Shown: piece after piece, positions 53,093 to 62,640 of the stretch
Position numbering within the stretch: the stretch's first letter is position 1
How the letters are laid out: each line of letters begins with the position of its first letter
Assembly: GCF_021513235.1 (NCBI RefSeq)
Contig: NZ_CP090976.1
Coordinates: forward strand, 558,001-622,000
DNA length: 64,000 nucleotides
Source: Kaistella sp. 97-N-M2
GTDB lineage: Bacteria > Bacteroidota > Bacteroidia > Flavobacteriales > Weeksellaceae
Direction: 5' to 3'
The notes under the pieces: generated by a model
What the model saw: only the letters and a program-made list of their open reading frames with translations
The model's database searches: none
Told to the model about the DNA's origin: nothing
Position numbers and translations under genes: made by a program

Positions 53093-53542
53093 ATGAAAAG
53101 AAAGTTCTCGCTCTTATTTTGCGCAATATTACTCATTTTCAGTACCTTAAATCTTACTTCCTGCAACACCCGTGACGAAACGGTAAGCTGTTTTCCCAAC
53201 GTTCCCATTAATGTTATTTTAAACCTGAATCTTCCCGCATATTACAATCTTCAAAATGTGAACGGCTGGATTTATGTGAATCAGCAGGAATCCGGAACGC
53301 GAGGATTAATTGTCGTAAGAACAACCAACGGTTTTAAAATTTACGACCGAAACGCACCGCATATTTGCCCTGATACCAATACTACTTTAATGGTGGAAGA
53401 CAACATTAAGGTTGTTTGTCCGCAGGATGGCGCCGAATGGATTCTCATCACCGGCGAACCGACAAAAGTCGCCCAAATTGCACCGAAAACGTACCGTTAC
53501 AATTTCGATTCGCCGTCGAACACCCTTTCTATTTTTGATTAA
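53093..53542 (+). CDS. Lipoprotein with a degenerate Rieske-like domain
   Basis: 149 residues with a lipobox (NLTSC at about residue 24). The C-terminal part has HICPD and, about 22 residues on, VCPQDGAEW, which parallels the C-x-H and C-P-x-H-G motifs of Rieske iron-sulfur proteins; the ligand His are missing or replaced (Asp in the second), so a normal 2Fe-2S cluster is unlikely. Function unknown. It is divergent from greA. Confidence 0.6.
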   Translation: MKRKFSLLFCAILLIFSTLNLTSCNTRDETVSCFPNVPINVILNLNLPAYYNLQNVNGWIYVNQQESGTRGLIVVRTTNGFKIYDRNAPHICPDTNTTLMVEDNIKVVCPQDGAEWILITGEPTKVAQIAPKTYRYNFDSPSNTLSIFD

Positions 53543-53580
53543 TATCACAATATATTATTCCCTTAATTAACTTACTCTGA

Positions 53581-54030
53581 ATGAAAGCCGTTATCCAGCG
53601 CGTGTCCGAAGCCGAGGTAAAAGTGGAAAATAAAGTCGTAGGTGCAATTACCCACGGCCTGCTTCTGCTGATTGGCATCGACGAAGAAGACGAAGAAGCA
53701 GATGCACTTTGGCTGGTACAGAAAATCCTGAATCTACGCATCTTTAGCGACCCTGAAGGCAAAATGAACCTTTCTGTTCAGGATCTGGAGGGAGAAATTC
53801 TTTGCATCAGCCAGTTTACATTAATTGCAGACTATAAGAAAGGAAACCGACCTTCTTTTATTAAAGCTGCAAAACCTGAAAAAGCGATTACTTTGTTTGA
53901 ATTTTTTAAGACAGAAATCGCCAAAACGGCTCTCAAAATGGAAAGTGGAATTTTTGGTGCAGACATGCAAGTTTCCCTGGTAAATGATGGTCCCGTTACC
54001 ATTGTAATGGATTCTAAAACAAAGCAATAG
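53581..54030 (+). CDS. dtd: D-aminoacyl-tRNA deacylase
   Basis: 149 residues, starting MKAVIQRVSEAEVKVENK. The DTD active-site Ser-Gln region is CISQFTLIAD, and the GPVT motif is present near the C terminus. It removes D-amino acids wrongly attached to tRNA. It follows the Rieske-like lipoprotein by 38 bp. Confidence 0.95.
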   Translation: MKAVIQRVSEAEVKVENKVVGAITHGLLLLIGIDEEDEEADALWLVQKILNLRIFSDPEGKMNLSVQDLEGEILCISQFTLIADYKKGNRPSFIKAAKPEKAITLFEFFKTEIAKTALKMESGIFGADMQVSLVNDGPVTIVMDSKTKQ

Positions 54031-54098
54031 TTTTCCGCTGGCTCTCGAACCGTTGGAAAAAAAAGATTTTACGGCGACGTGAACAAATAAATAATTAA

Positions 54099-54132
54099 AA
54101 ATGAGCGTTTTTTAGCGCTCATTTTTTATTTT
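54099..54132 (+). terminator. Intrinsic terminator after dtd
   Basis: Stem ATGAGCG / CGCTCAT with an 8-base loop and a long T-run. The T-run approaches a possible TTG start of the next gene. Confidence 0.8.
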
Positions 54133-54152
54133 TGACTATTAAATATAAAATT

Positions 54153-54662
54153 TTGAAAGACATAATTCTGCTTTTTGCAATTGCAACGCTGTGTTCCTGC
54201 ACTAAAAAGGGCAATAATACTGGGGAGACCAAAGCGGGCACCGCATCCGAAATCGATTCTATCAACGCTGTACGAACTAAATACAATGACAGCATTACCG
54301 TACTTAATGCCAAAAACCACTTTCCGGATCTGAGCGGAAATCATCAGTTCACGCACAGTTCAATTTCAAATAAAGGAAACGTTACCTTCACAAATATCGG
54401 GCGAGACCGTTACACCGTTTCGGGCGGCGCAAAAGCAGGCAAAGATTATGTGGAAATTGAAGGCGAAATAAAAATGGTTTCGGAAGAATTTTTAAATTTT
54501 ACAGGAAAAATCACTCAAAGCATTCAGGAGAATGACCGCGGTAAAATTGATGTCCGCACAAAAAAGACCAGTTTCGCAAAAAAAGGAAATGACAGGTTTT
54601 GGCGCCTTCAAAACAGGGTTAACTCGTCTGGTTTTACGGATAATATCGATATCTTCAAATAA
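54153..54662 (+). CDS. Hypothetical lipoprotein with a TTG start
   Basis: 169 residues: signal peptide and lipobox (LCSC at about residue 15), followed by a Lys/Thr-rich linker and a mostly beta domain with HQFTHSSISNKGNVTF and GRDRYTVSGGAKAG. The best start is TTG at 54153, with another TTG at 54132. I do not recognise the domain. The hydrolase gene follows 41 bp later. Confidence 0.6.
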   Translation: MKDIILLFAIATLCSCTKKGNNTGETKAGTASEIDSINAVRTKYNDSITVLNAKNHFPDLSGNHQFTHSSISNKGNVTFTNIGRDRYTVSGGAKAGKDYVEIEGEIKMVSEEFLNFTGKITQSIQENDRGKIDVRTKKTSFAKKGNDRFWRLQNRVNSSGFTDNIDIFK

Positions 54663-54703
54663 AAATCGCAGAAATGCTGAACTGTCATTATTAAAAAAAA
54701 GGT

Positions 54704-55485
54704 ATGCTGAACTACGAAATAGCCGGAAATGGAAAAGAAAACCTTGTGATGCTGCATGGTTTTATGGAAAACCTGATGATTTGGGAAGAAATGGAACAAC
54801 CTCTTTCAAAAGAATTCAGTTTAATAAAAATCGATCTGCCCGGACACGGCTTAACAAAAATTTATGGCGAAATCCATACCATGGAAATGATGGCGGACGA
54901 AGTAAAAAAGGTCACCGATCATTTAAAACTAAAAACTTTCCATTTACTCGGGCATTCGATGGGGGGTTATGTTTCGCTGGCTTTTGCCGAAAAATTTCCG
55001 GAGGTTTTGAAAAGTTTAACGCTGTTTTTTTCGACTTTTTTGGCGGACGATGACGAAAAAAAGAACAGCGCCGAAAAAGCTTCCGAATTATAAAAGAGGC
55101 ATTTCCCACATACGTGAAAGCAGGTGTGCCTAATTTGTTCAGCGCCAACGAAAAAGATATTCTGGAAGGAAAAATTAACCTGGCGAAAGAAATTGCGCTC
55201 TCCACAAAAACCGACGGTGCTCTTGCCGCGGTGAAAGGCATGATCGAACGAACGGATAAAACTTCAGTCATAGAAAAATTTGATGGAAAAATCCTTGTAC
55301 TGGCCGGGAAACACGACAATGCGGTGAACGTAGACAAAACCTTGAAAAACCTCCCCGATAAAACCAATATCAAATCCTATGTTTTGGATTGCGGACACAA
55401 TGGTCATTGGGAAAAACCCGCAATTTGTGCAGCCATTATCACTACAGAATTGCTGCACAATTTACCGAAAAAACTCCTGTTTTAA
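54704..55485 (+). CDS. Alpha/beta hydrolase, frameshifted
   Basis: An alpha/beta-hydrolase fold protein of about 260 residues if the frame is corrected. The first frame (54704-55093) holds HGFMENLMIWEEM and the nucleophile motif GHSMGGYVS. The second (the -1 frame, to 55485) holds the Asp region KHDNAVN and the late His in CGHNGHWEKP. The join is the seven-A run near 55054-55060, where adding one A joins DDDEKK to EQRRKSFRIIKE. The 0-frame sequence here reads A-AAA-AAG. Substrate unknown. Confidence 0.78.
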
Positions 55486-55501
55486 CTGAAAAAAAAGCAA
55501 T

Positions 55502-55867
55502 ATGGAAATTCTCTCTAAAATATTGATTGCGGTGGTGGCCGCAGAACATGTCTCCATTCTTTACATGGAAATGTTTGCGTGGGAAACTTTGGGTAAAAAA
55601 ACTTTTAAAGGTGCGCTGAAAGAAGAACTATTTAAGCCAACGAAAGGCCTGGCGGCAAATCAGGGCTTGTATAACGGATTTTTAGCCGCGGGCTTAATTT
55701 GGTCGCTTTTAATTTCAGATGCTGCCTGGTCCAGTAATATTGCTCTTTTCTTTCTTGGCTGCGTTAGCATCGCCGGCATTTATGGTGCTTTTTCGGCTTC
55801 GCGAAAAATATTTTTCGTGCAGGCATTACCCGCTATTTTAGCCTTGGTAGTCCTATTATTGAAATAA
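55502..55867 (+). CDS. DUF1304 membrane protein
   Basis: 121 residues, four predicted membrane helices, with the family block VVAAEHVSILYMEMFAWE near the N terminus and AANQGLYNGFLAAGLIWS in the middle. Function unknown. It follows the hydrolase on the same strand and converges with the DHH gene, with one base between the stops. Confidence 0.85.
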   Translation: MEILSKILIAVVAAEHVSILYMEMFAWETLGKKTFKGALKEELFKPTKGLAANQGLYNGFLAAGLIWSLLISDAAWSSNIALFFLGCVSIAGIYGAFSASRKIFFVQALPAILALVVLLLK

Positions 55868-55868
55868 T

Positions 55869-56876
55869 TTAAAAATCCTCCTGCTCTACCTTTTCTTTAA
55901 AATCTTCAATCGTTTCTTCGATCGATTTTATATATTTTCCGCCTGCTGCGTTGATGTGACCGCCGCCGTTGAAATATTTTCGGGAGAACTGATTCACGTC
56001 CACCTCATCTTTAGACCGGAAAGAAATTTTGATAAAATCTTCATAAAGATCCTCCATAAAAAAGGCGGAAACCTGTGTTCCCATAATGCTTAAACCATAA
56101 TTCACAAAACCTTCGGTGTCTCCTTTTTGGAAACCGAATTCTTTCAGTTCGTCCCTTTTCAGCCAAAGAATGGCTACTTTACCGTCTTTCACAACTTCGA
56201 TTCGTCCTAAAATTAAAGCCAGAAGATGAAGCCTTGAAACCGTATTTGTATCCCACGTATTTGAAGTTATCATGGCCGGATCGGCACCTTTCTCGATTAA
56301 ATTCGCCACAATTCTGTGCGTATCGGCGCTTGTGGAGCGAAAACGGAATCCGCCGGTATCGGTCATGATTCCTGTGTAAAGACATTCTGCAATATCCTTG
56401 TTGACTAAACTCTCTTCATTTAAAGCCTGAATAAAATGATAAATCATTTGCGACGTGGCGGGAATGGTAACATCTGAATAAATATAATCGAAATCTTCCG
56501 GCTGCTGATGATGATCGATGAGGATTTTTACGGCTCTGGCTTTTTCAATCCAGGGACCAACCAGATTACCGCTTCGGTGCGAGGCGTTAAAATCCAGAAT
56601 AAAAATGACATCCGCATTATAAATAGCTTCACCGGCGATCTTCCGTTTATAATCGGCGATGATGACTTTTTTGGAGTCGGGCATCCATTTCAAAAACTTA
56701 GGGAAATCATTGGGAACAATTACATCCGCCATCACCCCTTTTTGCGCAAGAAAATGCTTTAATCCTAAACTTGAACCAATAGCGTCACCATCGGGATTGT
56801 AATGCGTAATAATGACGATTTTTTTATCGGGCGTAATGAGGTGTTGAATTTCTGAAATTTCTGCGGCTGTAAACAT
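55869..56876 (-). CDS. nrnA: DHH-family phosphoesterase (NrnA-like)
   Basis: 335 residues. DHH domain motifs: HYNPDGDAIGSSLGL, FILDFNASHR-type aspartates and DHHQQP; the DHHA1 domain has the late GGGHINAAGG. NrnA-type enzymes degrade short oligoribonucleotides and dephosphorylate 3'-phosphoadenosine phosphate. The dual activity is inferred from the family. Confidence 0.88.
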   Translation of the reverse strand: MFTAAEISEIQHLITPDKKIVIITHYNPDGDAIGSSLGLKHFLAQKGVMADVIVPNDFPKFLKWMPDSKKVIIADYKRKIAGEAIYNADVIFILDFNASHRSGNLVGPWIEKARAVKILIDHHQQPEDFDYIYSDVTIPATSQMIYHFIQALNEESLVNKDIAECLYTGIMTDTGGFRFRSTSADTHRIVANLIEKGADPAMITSNTWDTNTVSRLHLLALILGRIEVVKDGKVAILWLKRDELKEFGFQKGDTEGFVNYGLSIMGTQVSAFFMEDLYEDFIKISFRSKDEVDVNQFSRKYFNGGGHINAAGGKYIKSIEETIEDFKEKVEQEDF

Positions 56877-57146
56877 TAATGATATAATTTTAAAGAATTA
56901 CAAAGATAAGGTTTGTTTTTTATCGTGGAGAAATTCTGCTCTCGAAAGTTTCTGACGCCAGCGGTAACCTTCTATGGAAAAATCCCAGGAACTAAGATTA
57001 AAAGCTTCGAAAGAATATATTTTACCGCATTAAAAGAGAAGAACAACAATACTTAATACAAGAAATATACTATAGAACTTACCTATTTTATTCTGATCAA
57101 GTCCGACCATAATCCGCGCAGGTTTTTTTTAAAATAGTAAATTTAA
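56877..57146. other. Intergenic region upstream of rpmH
   Basis: About 270 AT-rich bases between the divergent DHH and rpmH genes. Apart from the rpmH promoter at its right end I see nothing coding and no repeat. Confidence 0.5.
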
Positions 57147-57178
57147 TTTGCAACAAATAAAAACTTTCCTATCTTTGC
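57147..57178 (+). promoter_or_regulatory. rpmH promoter, -33 and -7 elements
   Basis: TTTG at 57147-57150 is followed after exactly 19 bp by TATCTTTGC (57170-57178). This is the best match to the Bacteroidetes sigma consensus in the window, in line with high expression of a ribosomal protein. Confidence 0.8.
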
Positions 57179-57220
57179 AATCTGAAAAACAAGATATAGT
57201 TTTACTTAAAAATATTAGCA

Positions 57221-57379
57221 ATGCCAAAAAGAACATTCCAGCCATCTGAAAGAAAGAAAAGAAATAAACACGGTTTCCGTTTAAGAATGGCTACGCCCAA
57301 TGGAAGAAGAATATTAGCTGCAAGAAGAGCAAAAGGCAGAAAGAGTTTAACAGTAAGTGCACAACGCGCTAAGAGATAA
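57221..57379 (+). CDS. rpmH: Ribosomal protein L34
   Basis: 52 residues starting [20 protein letters not shown], the full-length bL34 with the conserved [19 protein letters not shown]. Very basic, as expected for a component of the 50S subunit. It has its own strong promoter and a downstream hairpin. Confidence 0.97.
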   Translation: MPKRTFQPSERKKRNKHGFRLRMATPNGRRILAARRAKGRKSLTVSAQRAKR

Positions 57380-57403
57380 ACTCCGACCCGATCATATACA
57401 ATT

Positions 57404-57435
57404 ATGCTTGAAAGTAATTTTTCAGGCATTTTTTG
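57404..57435 (+). terminator. Terminator after rpmH
   Basis: Stem ATGCTTGAAA / TTTCAGGCAT with one G-T wobble, a 6-base loop and a T-run. Confidence 0.75.
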
Positions 57436-57537
57436 TTTGTTAAAATTTGCCAAAATTTAGCGCACAGGAAAAGTTTTTTCTATTTTTGAGGGGCTTTCGA
57501 AACAATTCCTTTTAATCAACATCAATCTTAAAAATAT

Positions 57538-58248
57538 ATGCCACATTCTTCTCAAGACGGCCAGGACGTAATTCATCTAACCAATGCGAAAATCGCGCAG
57601 AAAAATTTCACCGTCTTAAATGAAGTTAATCTTCATATTAAAAAAGGCCGTTTCTGTTATCTTATAGGCAAAACAGGATCCGGCAAAAGTTCTTTGCTAA
57701 AAACACTTTACGGGCATATTCCCTTAAGTTCTGGCCACGGAACAGTAGCGGGGTTTGATTTAGAAAATCTTCGCACGTCCGACGTACCCAATCTTAGACG
57801 CAAACTGGGAATTGTATTTCAGGACTTCCAGCTTTTGCCCGACCGTACGGTTGAAAAAAATTTAAAATTTGTCCTGGAAGCTACAGGCTGGACGGATAAA
57901 GTGAAAATGGATGACCGGATTAATGAAGTTTTGGCGAGTGTTGGCATGAAATCCAAAAAACACAAGATGCCGCACGAACTTTCTGGTGGCGAGCAACAGC
58001 GGATTGCCATCGCACGAGCGCTTTTAAACCACCCAGAATTAATTTTAGCCGATGAGCCGACGGGAAATTTGGATCCGGAGACTTCTAACGAAATTATGAC
58101 CTTACTGAAGCAGGTCGCTTTCGAAAATAATTCTGCCGTCGTAATGGCAACACACGATTATCATATGATTCAAAATTTCCCGGGCGAAGCCATTCGTTGT
58201 GAGGACGGAAAAGTAACTGTTTTAGATACGGCGGAACTTTTCGAATAA
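57538..58248 (+). CDS. ftsE: Cell-division ABC ATPase FtsE
   Basis: 236 residues: Walker [12 protein letters not shown]-loop [16 protein letters not shown] (a FtsE-type mark), signature [13 protein letters not shown], Walker [15 protein letters not shown] and the switch His in MATHDYHM. FtsE with FtsX activates cell-wall hydrolases at division. ftsX is not adjacent, so a related ABC role is possible. Confidence 0.85.
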   Translation: MPHSSQDGQDVIHLTNAKIAQKNFTVLNEVNLHIKKGRFCYLIGKTGSGKSSLLKTLYGHIPLSSGHGTVAGFDLENLRTSDVPNLRRKLGIVFQDFQLLPDRTVEKNLKFVLEATGWTDKVKMDDRINEVLASVGMKSKKHKMPHELSGGEQQRIAIARALLNHPELILADEPTGNLDPETSNEIMTLLKQVAFENNSAVVMATHDYHMIQNFPGEAIRCEDGKVTVLDTAELFE

Positions 58249-58270
58249 ATTTGAATCTTTTAAAAATACA

Positions 58271-58301
58271 AAAACCTGTAATTATTTTACAGGTTTTTTT
58301 T
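58271..58301 (+). terminator. Terminator after ftsE
   Basis: Stem AACCTGTAA / TTACAGGTT with a 5-base loop and a T-run. Confidence 0.85.
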
Positions 58302-58354
58302 GCACTTAAATTATAATTGAGTTCAACTTTGGCTAAAGAAAAATCTACTTCAAT

Positions 58355-58382
58355 AGAAAAACGGACTAAAGCCCGTTTTTAT
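58355..58382 (-). terminator. Terminator, minus strand, after accA
   Basis: Minus-strand stem AAAAACGG-G-CT / AG-T-CCGTTTTT, fully paired with one G-U, followed by a T-rich tail. Confidence 0.7.
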
Positions 58383-58421
58383 CTATTTTCAATTTTAAAT
58401 TGACTCTATTAATTTTTTAAT

Positions 58422-59378
58422 TTATCCTTTAAACTGACCCATTGCGATGAATTTGTCCTGTCTCTGGATTTCCAGTTCCTTCCCGGTAAATTTGGAGAAA
58501 GCTTTGATGTTCTGCAGAATCGATGTTTTTAAATGGTCATACGCCACCGCCGGGTCATATTGCGCGCCACCAAGGGGTTCTTCGATAATCCCGTCGATGA
58601 ATTTTTCTCTTAAAGCATCTTGCGGTGTTAATTTCAAAGCATTAGCGGCATCTTCTTTATGGTCCCAGTTTCTCCACAAAATTGAAGAACAGCTTTCCGG
58701 CGCAATTACGGTGTACCAAGTGTTTTCTAACATGTACACCTTATTTCCTACTCCAATTCCTAAAGCACCACCACTCGCTCCTTCGCCAATAATGTAGACG
58801 AAAATGGGTGTTTTAAGCATCGTCATTTCAAAAATATTTCTGGCGATGGCCTCTCCCTGTCCGCGTTCTTCCGCTTCCAAACCGGGATAAGCTCCGGGCG
58901 TATCAATTAAAGAAATAACGGGAATCCGGAATTTTTCCGCCAGTTTCATAAGTCTTAAAGCTTTTCGGTAACCTTCGGGATTGCTCATTCCGAATCTGCG
59001 CAGCTGTCTTTCCTTTGTGGTTCTACCCTTCTGCGTTCCAATGATCATTACTCTTTCGCCACCAATTTTGGCTAAACCACCAATCATGGCAGGATCGTCT
59101 GCGAAGTTGCGGTCGCCGTGAAGTTCCAAAAAGCTGTCCTTATCCGTAATTCCTTTAATGAAATCCAAAGTATAAGGACGATCCGGGTGGCGCGAAAGCT
59201 GAACCCGCTGCCACGGCGTAAGATTGAGGTATATTTCTTTCTTTTTTTCTATAATTTTATCTTCGATTTGTGAGCAGGCGAGTTTAACGTCGACCCCACT
59301 TTCTTCACCTACCAGGGAGCAGGTTTGGTACTGATCTAGCAGTTCTTTAATCGGAAGTTCAAAACTTAAGTATTCCAT
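58422..59378 (-). CDS. accA: Acetyl-CoA carboxylase carboxyltransferase subunit alpha
   Basis: 318 residues, with the family features [48 protein letters not shown] and [12 protein letters not shown]. With AccD it transfers CO2 from biotin to acetyl-CoA, starting fatty-acid synthesis. accD is not in the window. Confidence 0.97.
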   Translation of the reverse strand: MEYLSFELPIKELLDQYQTCSLVGEESGVDVKLACSQIEDKIIEKKKEIYLNLTPWQRVQLSRHPDRPYTLDFIKGITDKDSFLELHGDRNFADDPAMIGGLAKIGGERVMIIGTQKGRTTKERQLRRFGMSNPEGYRKALRLMKLAEKFRIPVISLIDTPGAYPGLEAEERGQGEAIARNIFEMTMLKTPIFVYIIGEGASGGALGIGVGNKVYMLENTWYTVIAPESCSSILWRNWDHKEDAANALKLTPQDALREKFIDGIIEEPLGGAQYDPAVAYDHLKTSILQNIKAFSKFTGKELEIQRQDKFIAMGQFKG

Positions 59379-59425
59379 TTCGGTATTTAAAATTATCTTT
59401 CAAATTTAGTAAAAAATATAGAAAA

Positions 59426-60937
59426 TTAGGGGATATTATTCACCGCATTTCTTATTCTGGCGATACTTTCTTCTTTTCCAAGGATTTGGAGAATATCGGG
59501 AACATCGGGCCCTTTTAGTTCGCCGACCAAACACAATCGAAGGGGCATCATCACTTTTCCCATGCCGAGACCTTTGCTTTCCGCGAAATCGTTAATTTCT
59601 TTTTTTAATGTTTCGGTGTCAAAATCGATAGTTTCCAGATGAGAGACGAAATCCGACATTACTTCGGCTGCGGCGGGGTTCCAGGCTTTTTTTACGGCTT
59701 TTTCTTCATATTCTTTTGGTGCTTCGAAGAAGAAAATTCCGTCGGTGTAAATATCTTTCGCAAACGTGGCGCGTTCCTGCATCAAAGAAATCACTTTCAA
59801 TAATTTATCGTCGCCACAGTTCAGCAGGTCTAAACCTTCCACGTTTCTTAAAAGGACCAAAACTTCTTCCGGCGACTTATTTTTTAAATATTCCTGGTTG
59901 AACCATTCTGCTTTTTCTTTGTTGAATCTGGCGCCGGCTTTATGAACTTTATTCAGATCAAATTCCGCCACCATTTCTTCCAACGTCAATATTTCGCGGT
60001 CATTCGCGGGACTCCAGCCCAAAAGCGCGACCATGTTGATGAAAGCTTCAGGCAGATAACCTTCTTCACGATAGCCTTTCGAAATGTTTCCTGTTTCCGG
60101 ATCTTCAAAATTCAACGGAAAAACGGGGAAACCAAATTTGTCGCCGTCGCGTTTGCTGAGTTTTCCTTTTCCTTCCGGCTTCAGAATAAGAGACAAATGC
60201 GCGAACTCGGGTTTTTCCCAGCCCATCGCTTCATAAAGCAGATAATGCAGACCGAGTGACGGCAGCCATTCTTCGCCGCGAATCACGTGAGAAATTTCCA
60301 TTTCGTGATCATCGACCACGTTAGCAAAATGGTAAGTTGGCATTCCGTCGTGCTTCACCAAAACTTTGTCGTCTAAAGTATTTGTATTTACGGAGGAAGT
60401 ACCCCGAATGATATCTTCCAAAACCAAAGTACGGTCGATCGGCATTTTAAAACGAACGACGTACGGCACTTTGTCGTCGATCAGCTTCTGAACTTCGTCT
60501 TTGGAAAGCGTTAGTGAATTTTTTAAACGGTTCCGCGTAATATAGTTATAGGCGAAAACATCGCCGTTTTTTTCGAATTCAGTTCGAATTTCATCCAGTT
60601 CTTCAGGCGTATCAAAGGCGAGATAGGCCGAATCTGTTTTGAGGATTTCTGCCAGATGTTTGTCGTAAATATCGCGTCTTTCCGACTGGCGGTAAGGCGC
60701 AAAAGGTCCGCCATGTTTCGGGCTTTCATCGGGAATGATGCCGCACCATTCAAGGGCTTCTAAAATATAATTCTCGGCACCTTCCACATATCTGGCAGTA
60801 TCGGTATCTTCAATTCTCAACACGAAATCGCCGCCCTGGTTTTTGGCAAAAAGGTAATCGTATAAAGCCGTTCTAACTCCTCCTAAATGTAAAGGCCCGG
60901 TGGGACTTGGTGCAAAACGCACTCGTACTTTGCTCAT
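59426..60937 (-). CDS. gltX: Glutamyl-tRNA synthetase
   Basis: 503 residues from ATG at 60937, starting MSKVRVRFAPSPTGPLHLGG. This carries the HIGH-like motif (PLHLGG), then RIEDTD and the KMSKS-like motif GKLSKRDGD. An open frame continues to 61033, but the added 32 residues are not family sequence. It charges tRNA-Glu; whether it also charges tRNA-Gln is not readable. Confidence 0.96.
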   Translation of the reverse strand: MSKVRVRFAPSPTGPLHLGGVRTALYDYLFAKNQGGDFVLRIEDTDTARYVEGAENYILEALEWCGIIPDESPKHGGPFAPYRQSERRDIYDKHLAEILKTDSAYLAFDTPEELDEIRTEFEKNGDVFAYNYITRNRLKNSLTLSKDEVQKLIDDKVPYVVRFKMPIDRTLVLEDIIRGTSSVNTNTLDDKVLVKHDGMPTYHFANVVDDHEMEISHVIRGEEWLPSLGLHYLLYEAMGWEKPEFAHLSLILKPEGKGKLSKRDGDKFGFPVFPLNFEDPETGNISKGYREEGYLPEAFINMVALLGWSPANDREILTLEEMVAEFDLNKVHKAGARFNKEKAEWFNQEYLKNKSPEEVLVLLRNVEGLDLLNCGDDKLLKVISLMQERATFAKDIYTDGIFFFEAPKEYEEKAVKKAWNPAAAEVMSDFVSHLETIDFDTETLKKEINDFAESKGLGMGKVMMPLRLCLVGELKGPDVPDILQILGKEESIARIRNAVNNIP

Positions 60938-61110
60938 TCTCCTTAAAATTTTAAGATGCAAATTTAAAGAAAAAATAGGGTTAAATGCCTTTATTTTTGC
61001 TGTTTTAGGCCGAAAGGAGAAAGTGTTTCGCACTAGTTTCCCTTTAAGACAGAATTCTAAACAATGTCTTCCGGAAATTTAGTTATTTTTGTAACATAAA
61101 TAATGCAACT

Positions 61111-61458
61111 ATGTTAGAGATCGGCGATAGACCCTGGGGAAAATACTATGTTTTGGAAGATGAACCCCATTACAAATTAAAGCGAATTGAAGTGAACGCA
61201 GGGCAAAGACTTTCTTACCAATACCATCACCACCGGCAGGAATTCTGGACCATTGTGGAAGGTGAAGCGGTGGTGATCCTCGATGAAGTGGAACACCATG
61301 TAAAGTACGGCGAAAGCATTCATATCCCTTTGGGTGCAAAGCACCGCATCGAAAACAGAAGTTCAGATTTAGTCGTTTTTATAGAGGTGCAAACCGGAAC
61401 TTATTTCGGGGAAGACGATATTGTTCGCCTCGACGATGACTATGAACGAACGAAATAA
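61111..61458 (+). CDS. Cupin-domain protein, mannose-6-phosphate isomerase type II-like
   Basis: 115 residues, a single cupin with metal-binding His in YQYHHHRQEFWTIVEG and the later IHIPLGAKHRIEN. It matches the C-terminal isomerase domain of bifunctional mannose-1-phosphate guanylyltransferase/isomerase proteins, but stands alone. It begins the surface-glycan cluster, 6 bp before the first glycosyltransferase; a role in making GDP-mannose is inferred. Confidence 0.8.
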   Translation: MLEIGDRPWGKYYVLEDEPHYKLKRIEVNAGQRLSYQYHHHRQEFWTIVEGEAVVILDEVEHHVKYGESIHIPLGAKHRIENRSSDLVVFIEVQTGTYFGEDDIVRLDDDYERTK

Positions 61459-61464
61459 TACGCA

Positions 61465-62640
61465 ATGTCGGAAATATCATTTTTAGTCGGACTAAAAAAC
61501 AATCTGGAATATTCCAAAAAATTTTACCGCTTTTTCCGCGCCACCTTTCCGCAGGAGGAATTGGTTTTCGTAAGCTTCGGAAGTACCGATGGTACCGATG
61601 AATGGTTAGACTCTTTACAGGATGGCAACTTAAAGCATTATCACAATTCCGAATCAAAATCGCTGGCAGACACTTATAATAAAGCCATCGAAACAGGGAC
61701 AAAAAAATACGTCTGTTTTTTACACAACGACATGGTGTTGGGTCGAAATTTTGTGCATGAGATTGAAAATGGCCTGAAAATTAATTCGTTAGTTTACTAC
61801 AAAACAGTTGAACCCCCAATTTTCGCCGGGGACAACCGCTTGTGGAAAGAAATCAAGGATTTCGGGACTGATTTTGAGAATTTCGATGCGGCTGAATTTT
61901 TTGAATTTGAAAAAGAAAACTTAAATTCTAAGGGAGTTTTCGTAGAAAATTCAAGTTTTTTTCTGGCTGCGTCGAAAGAAAACTTAATGAAGATTAATGG
62001 TTTGGATCCGCTCTTTAAACCCATGTTTTGCGAAGATGATGATCTTATTTTGCGGCTGAAATTATCCGGTGAAAAACCCTATTTATTTCCCTCAGCAATT
62101 GTGTATCATTTTGTGAGCAAAACTTCCCGATTTTCCGCAGAGTATGTAAATACAAGCCAAATGATCGAGAAAAACTCCCACCGTAATTTTTACCGAAAGT
62201 GGGGTTTTGGAAACCATTCGACGCACCAAAACAAGAGAACTTACGGACTTTTGCTAAGTAATGCTGATTTAAAATCGGTGACCGCTTTGGAACCTTTCGT
62301 AACGCATATTTATTCAGATTATGATCCTTCGGAATATATTGAAAGTGAAACGGAGAAAACCGATTTTGATCTTTCTGAAAAATTCCGAAACCTTTCAGAC
62401 ACCGTTTCCGATGATGTAATTTTAAAATTTAAGGGAAATCAGTTATCAGAAAAAAACCTGAATGTCTTCAGAAATCTAAATGATCTGATTATCGCAAGAA
62501 AATCCCAGAACCTAAAAAATACGATCACAAATTTTCTTTTCCCAAAACCGCATACGAACTTTAAAATTAAAGCGGTAGAATTCATCATTCAAAAAGAAAA
62601 TTTACTCGAAAAAAATTTAATTGTCAGAAAATCGAAATGA
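61465..62640 (+). CDS. Glycosyltransferase, family 2-like
   Basis: 391 residues. The GT-A features are VSFGSTDGTDEWLDSL (a DG-type start), the metal motif in CFLHNDMVLG, and MFCEDDDLILRLKLSG. The C-terminal ~150 residues are without a clear domain. It is presumably involved in cell-surface polysaccharide or glycoprotein synthesis. The next gene overlaps its end by 4 bp (ATGA). Confidence 0.83.
   Translation: MSEISFLVGLKNNLEYSKKFYRFFRATFPQEELVFVSFGSTDGTDEWLDSLQDGNLKHYHNSESKSLADTYNKAIETGTKKYVCFLHNDMVLGRNFVHEIENGLKINSLVYYKTVEPPIFAGDNRLWKEIKDFGTDFENFDAAEFFEFEKENLNSKGVFVENSSFFLAASKENLMKINGLDPLFKPMFCEDDDLILRLKLSGEKPYLFPSAIVYHFVSKTSRFSAEYVNTSQMIEKNSHRNFYRKWGFGNHSTHQNKRTYGLLLSNADLKSVTALEPFVTHIYSDYDPSEYIESETEKTDFDLSEKFRNLSDTVSDDVILKFKGNQLSEKNLNVFRNLNDLIIARKSQNLKNTITNFLFPKPHTNFKIKAVEFIIQKENLLEKNLIVRKSK

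Noticed and set aside
26866-55485. Programmed frameshifting as the main explanation for the split genes
   Set aside because: Three shifts are -1 and one is +1, all at A-runs; this fits homopolymer error better, and no downstream stimulatory structure stood out.
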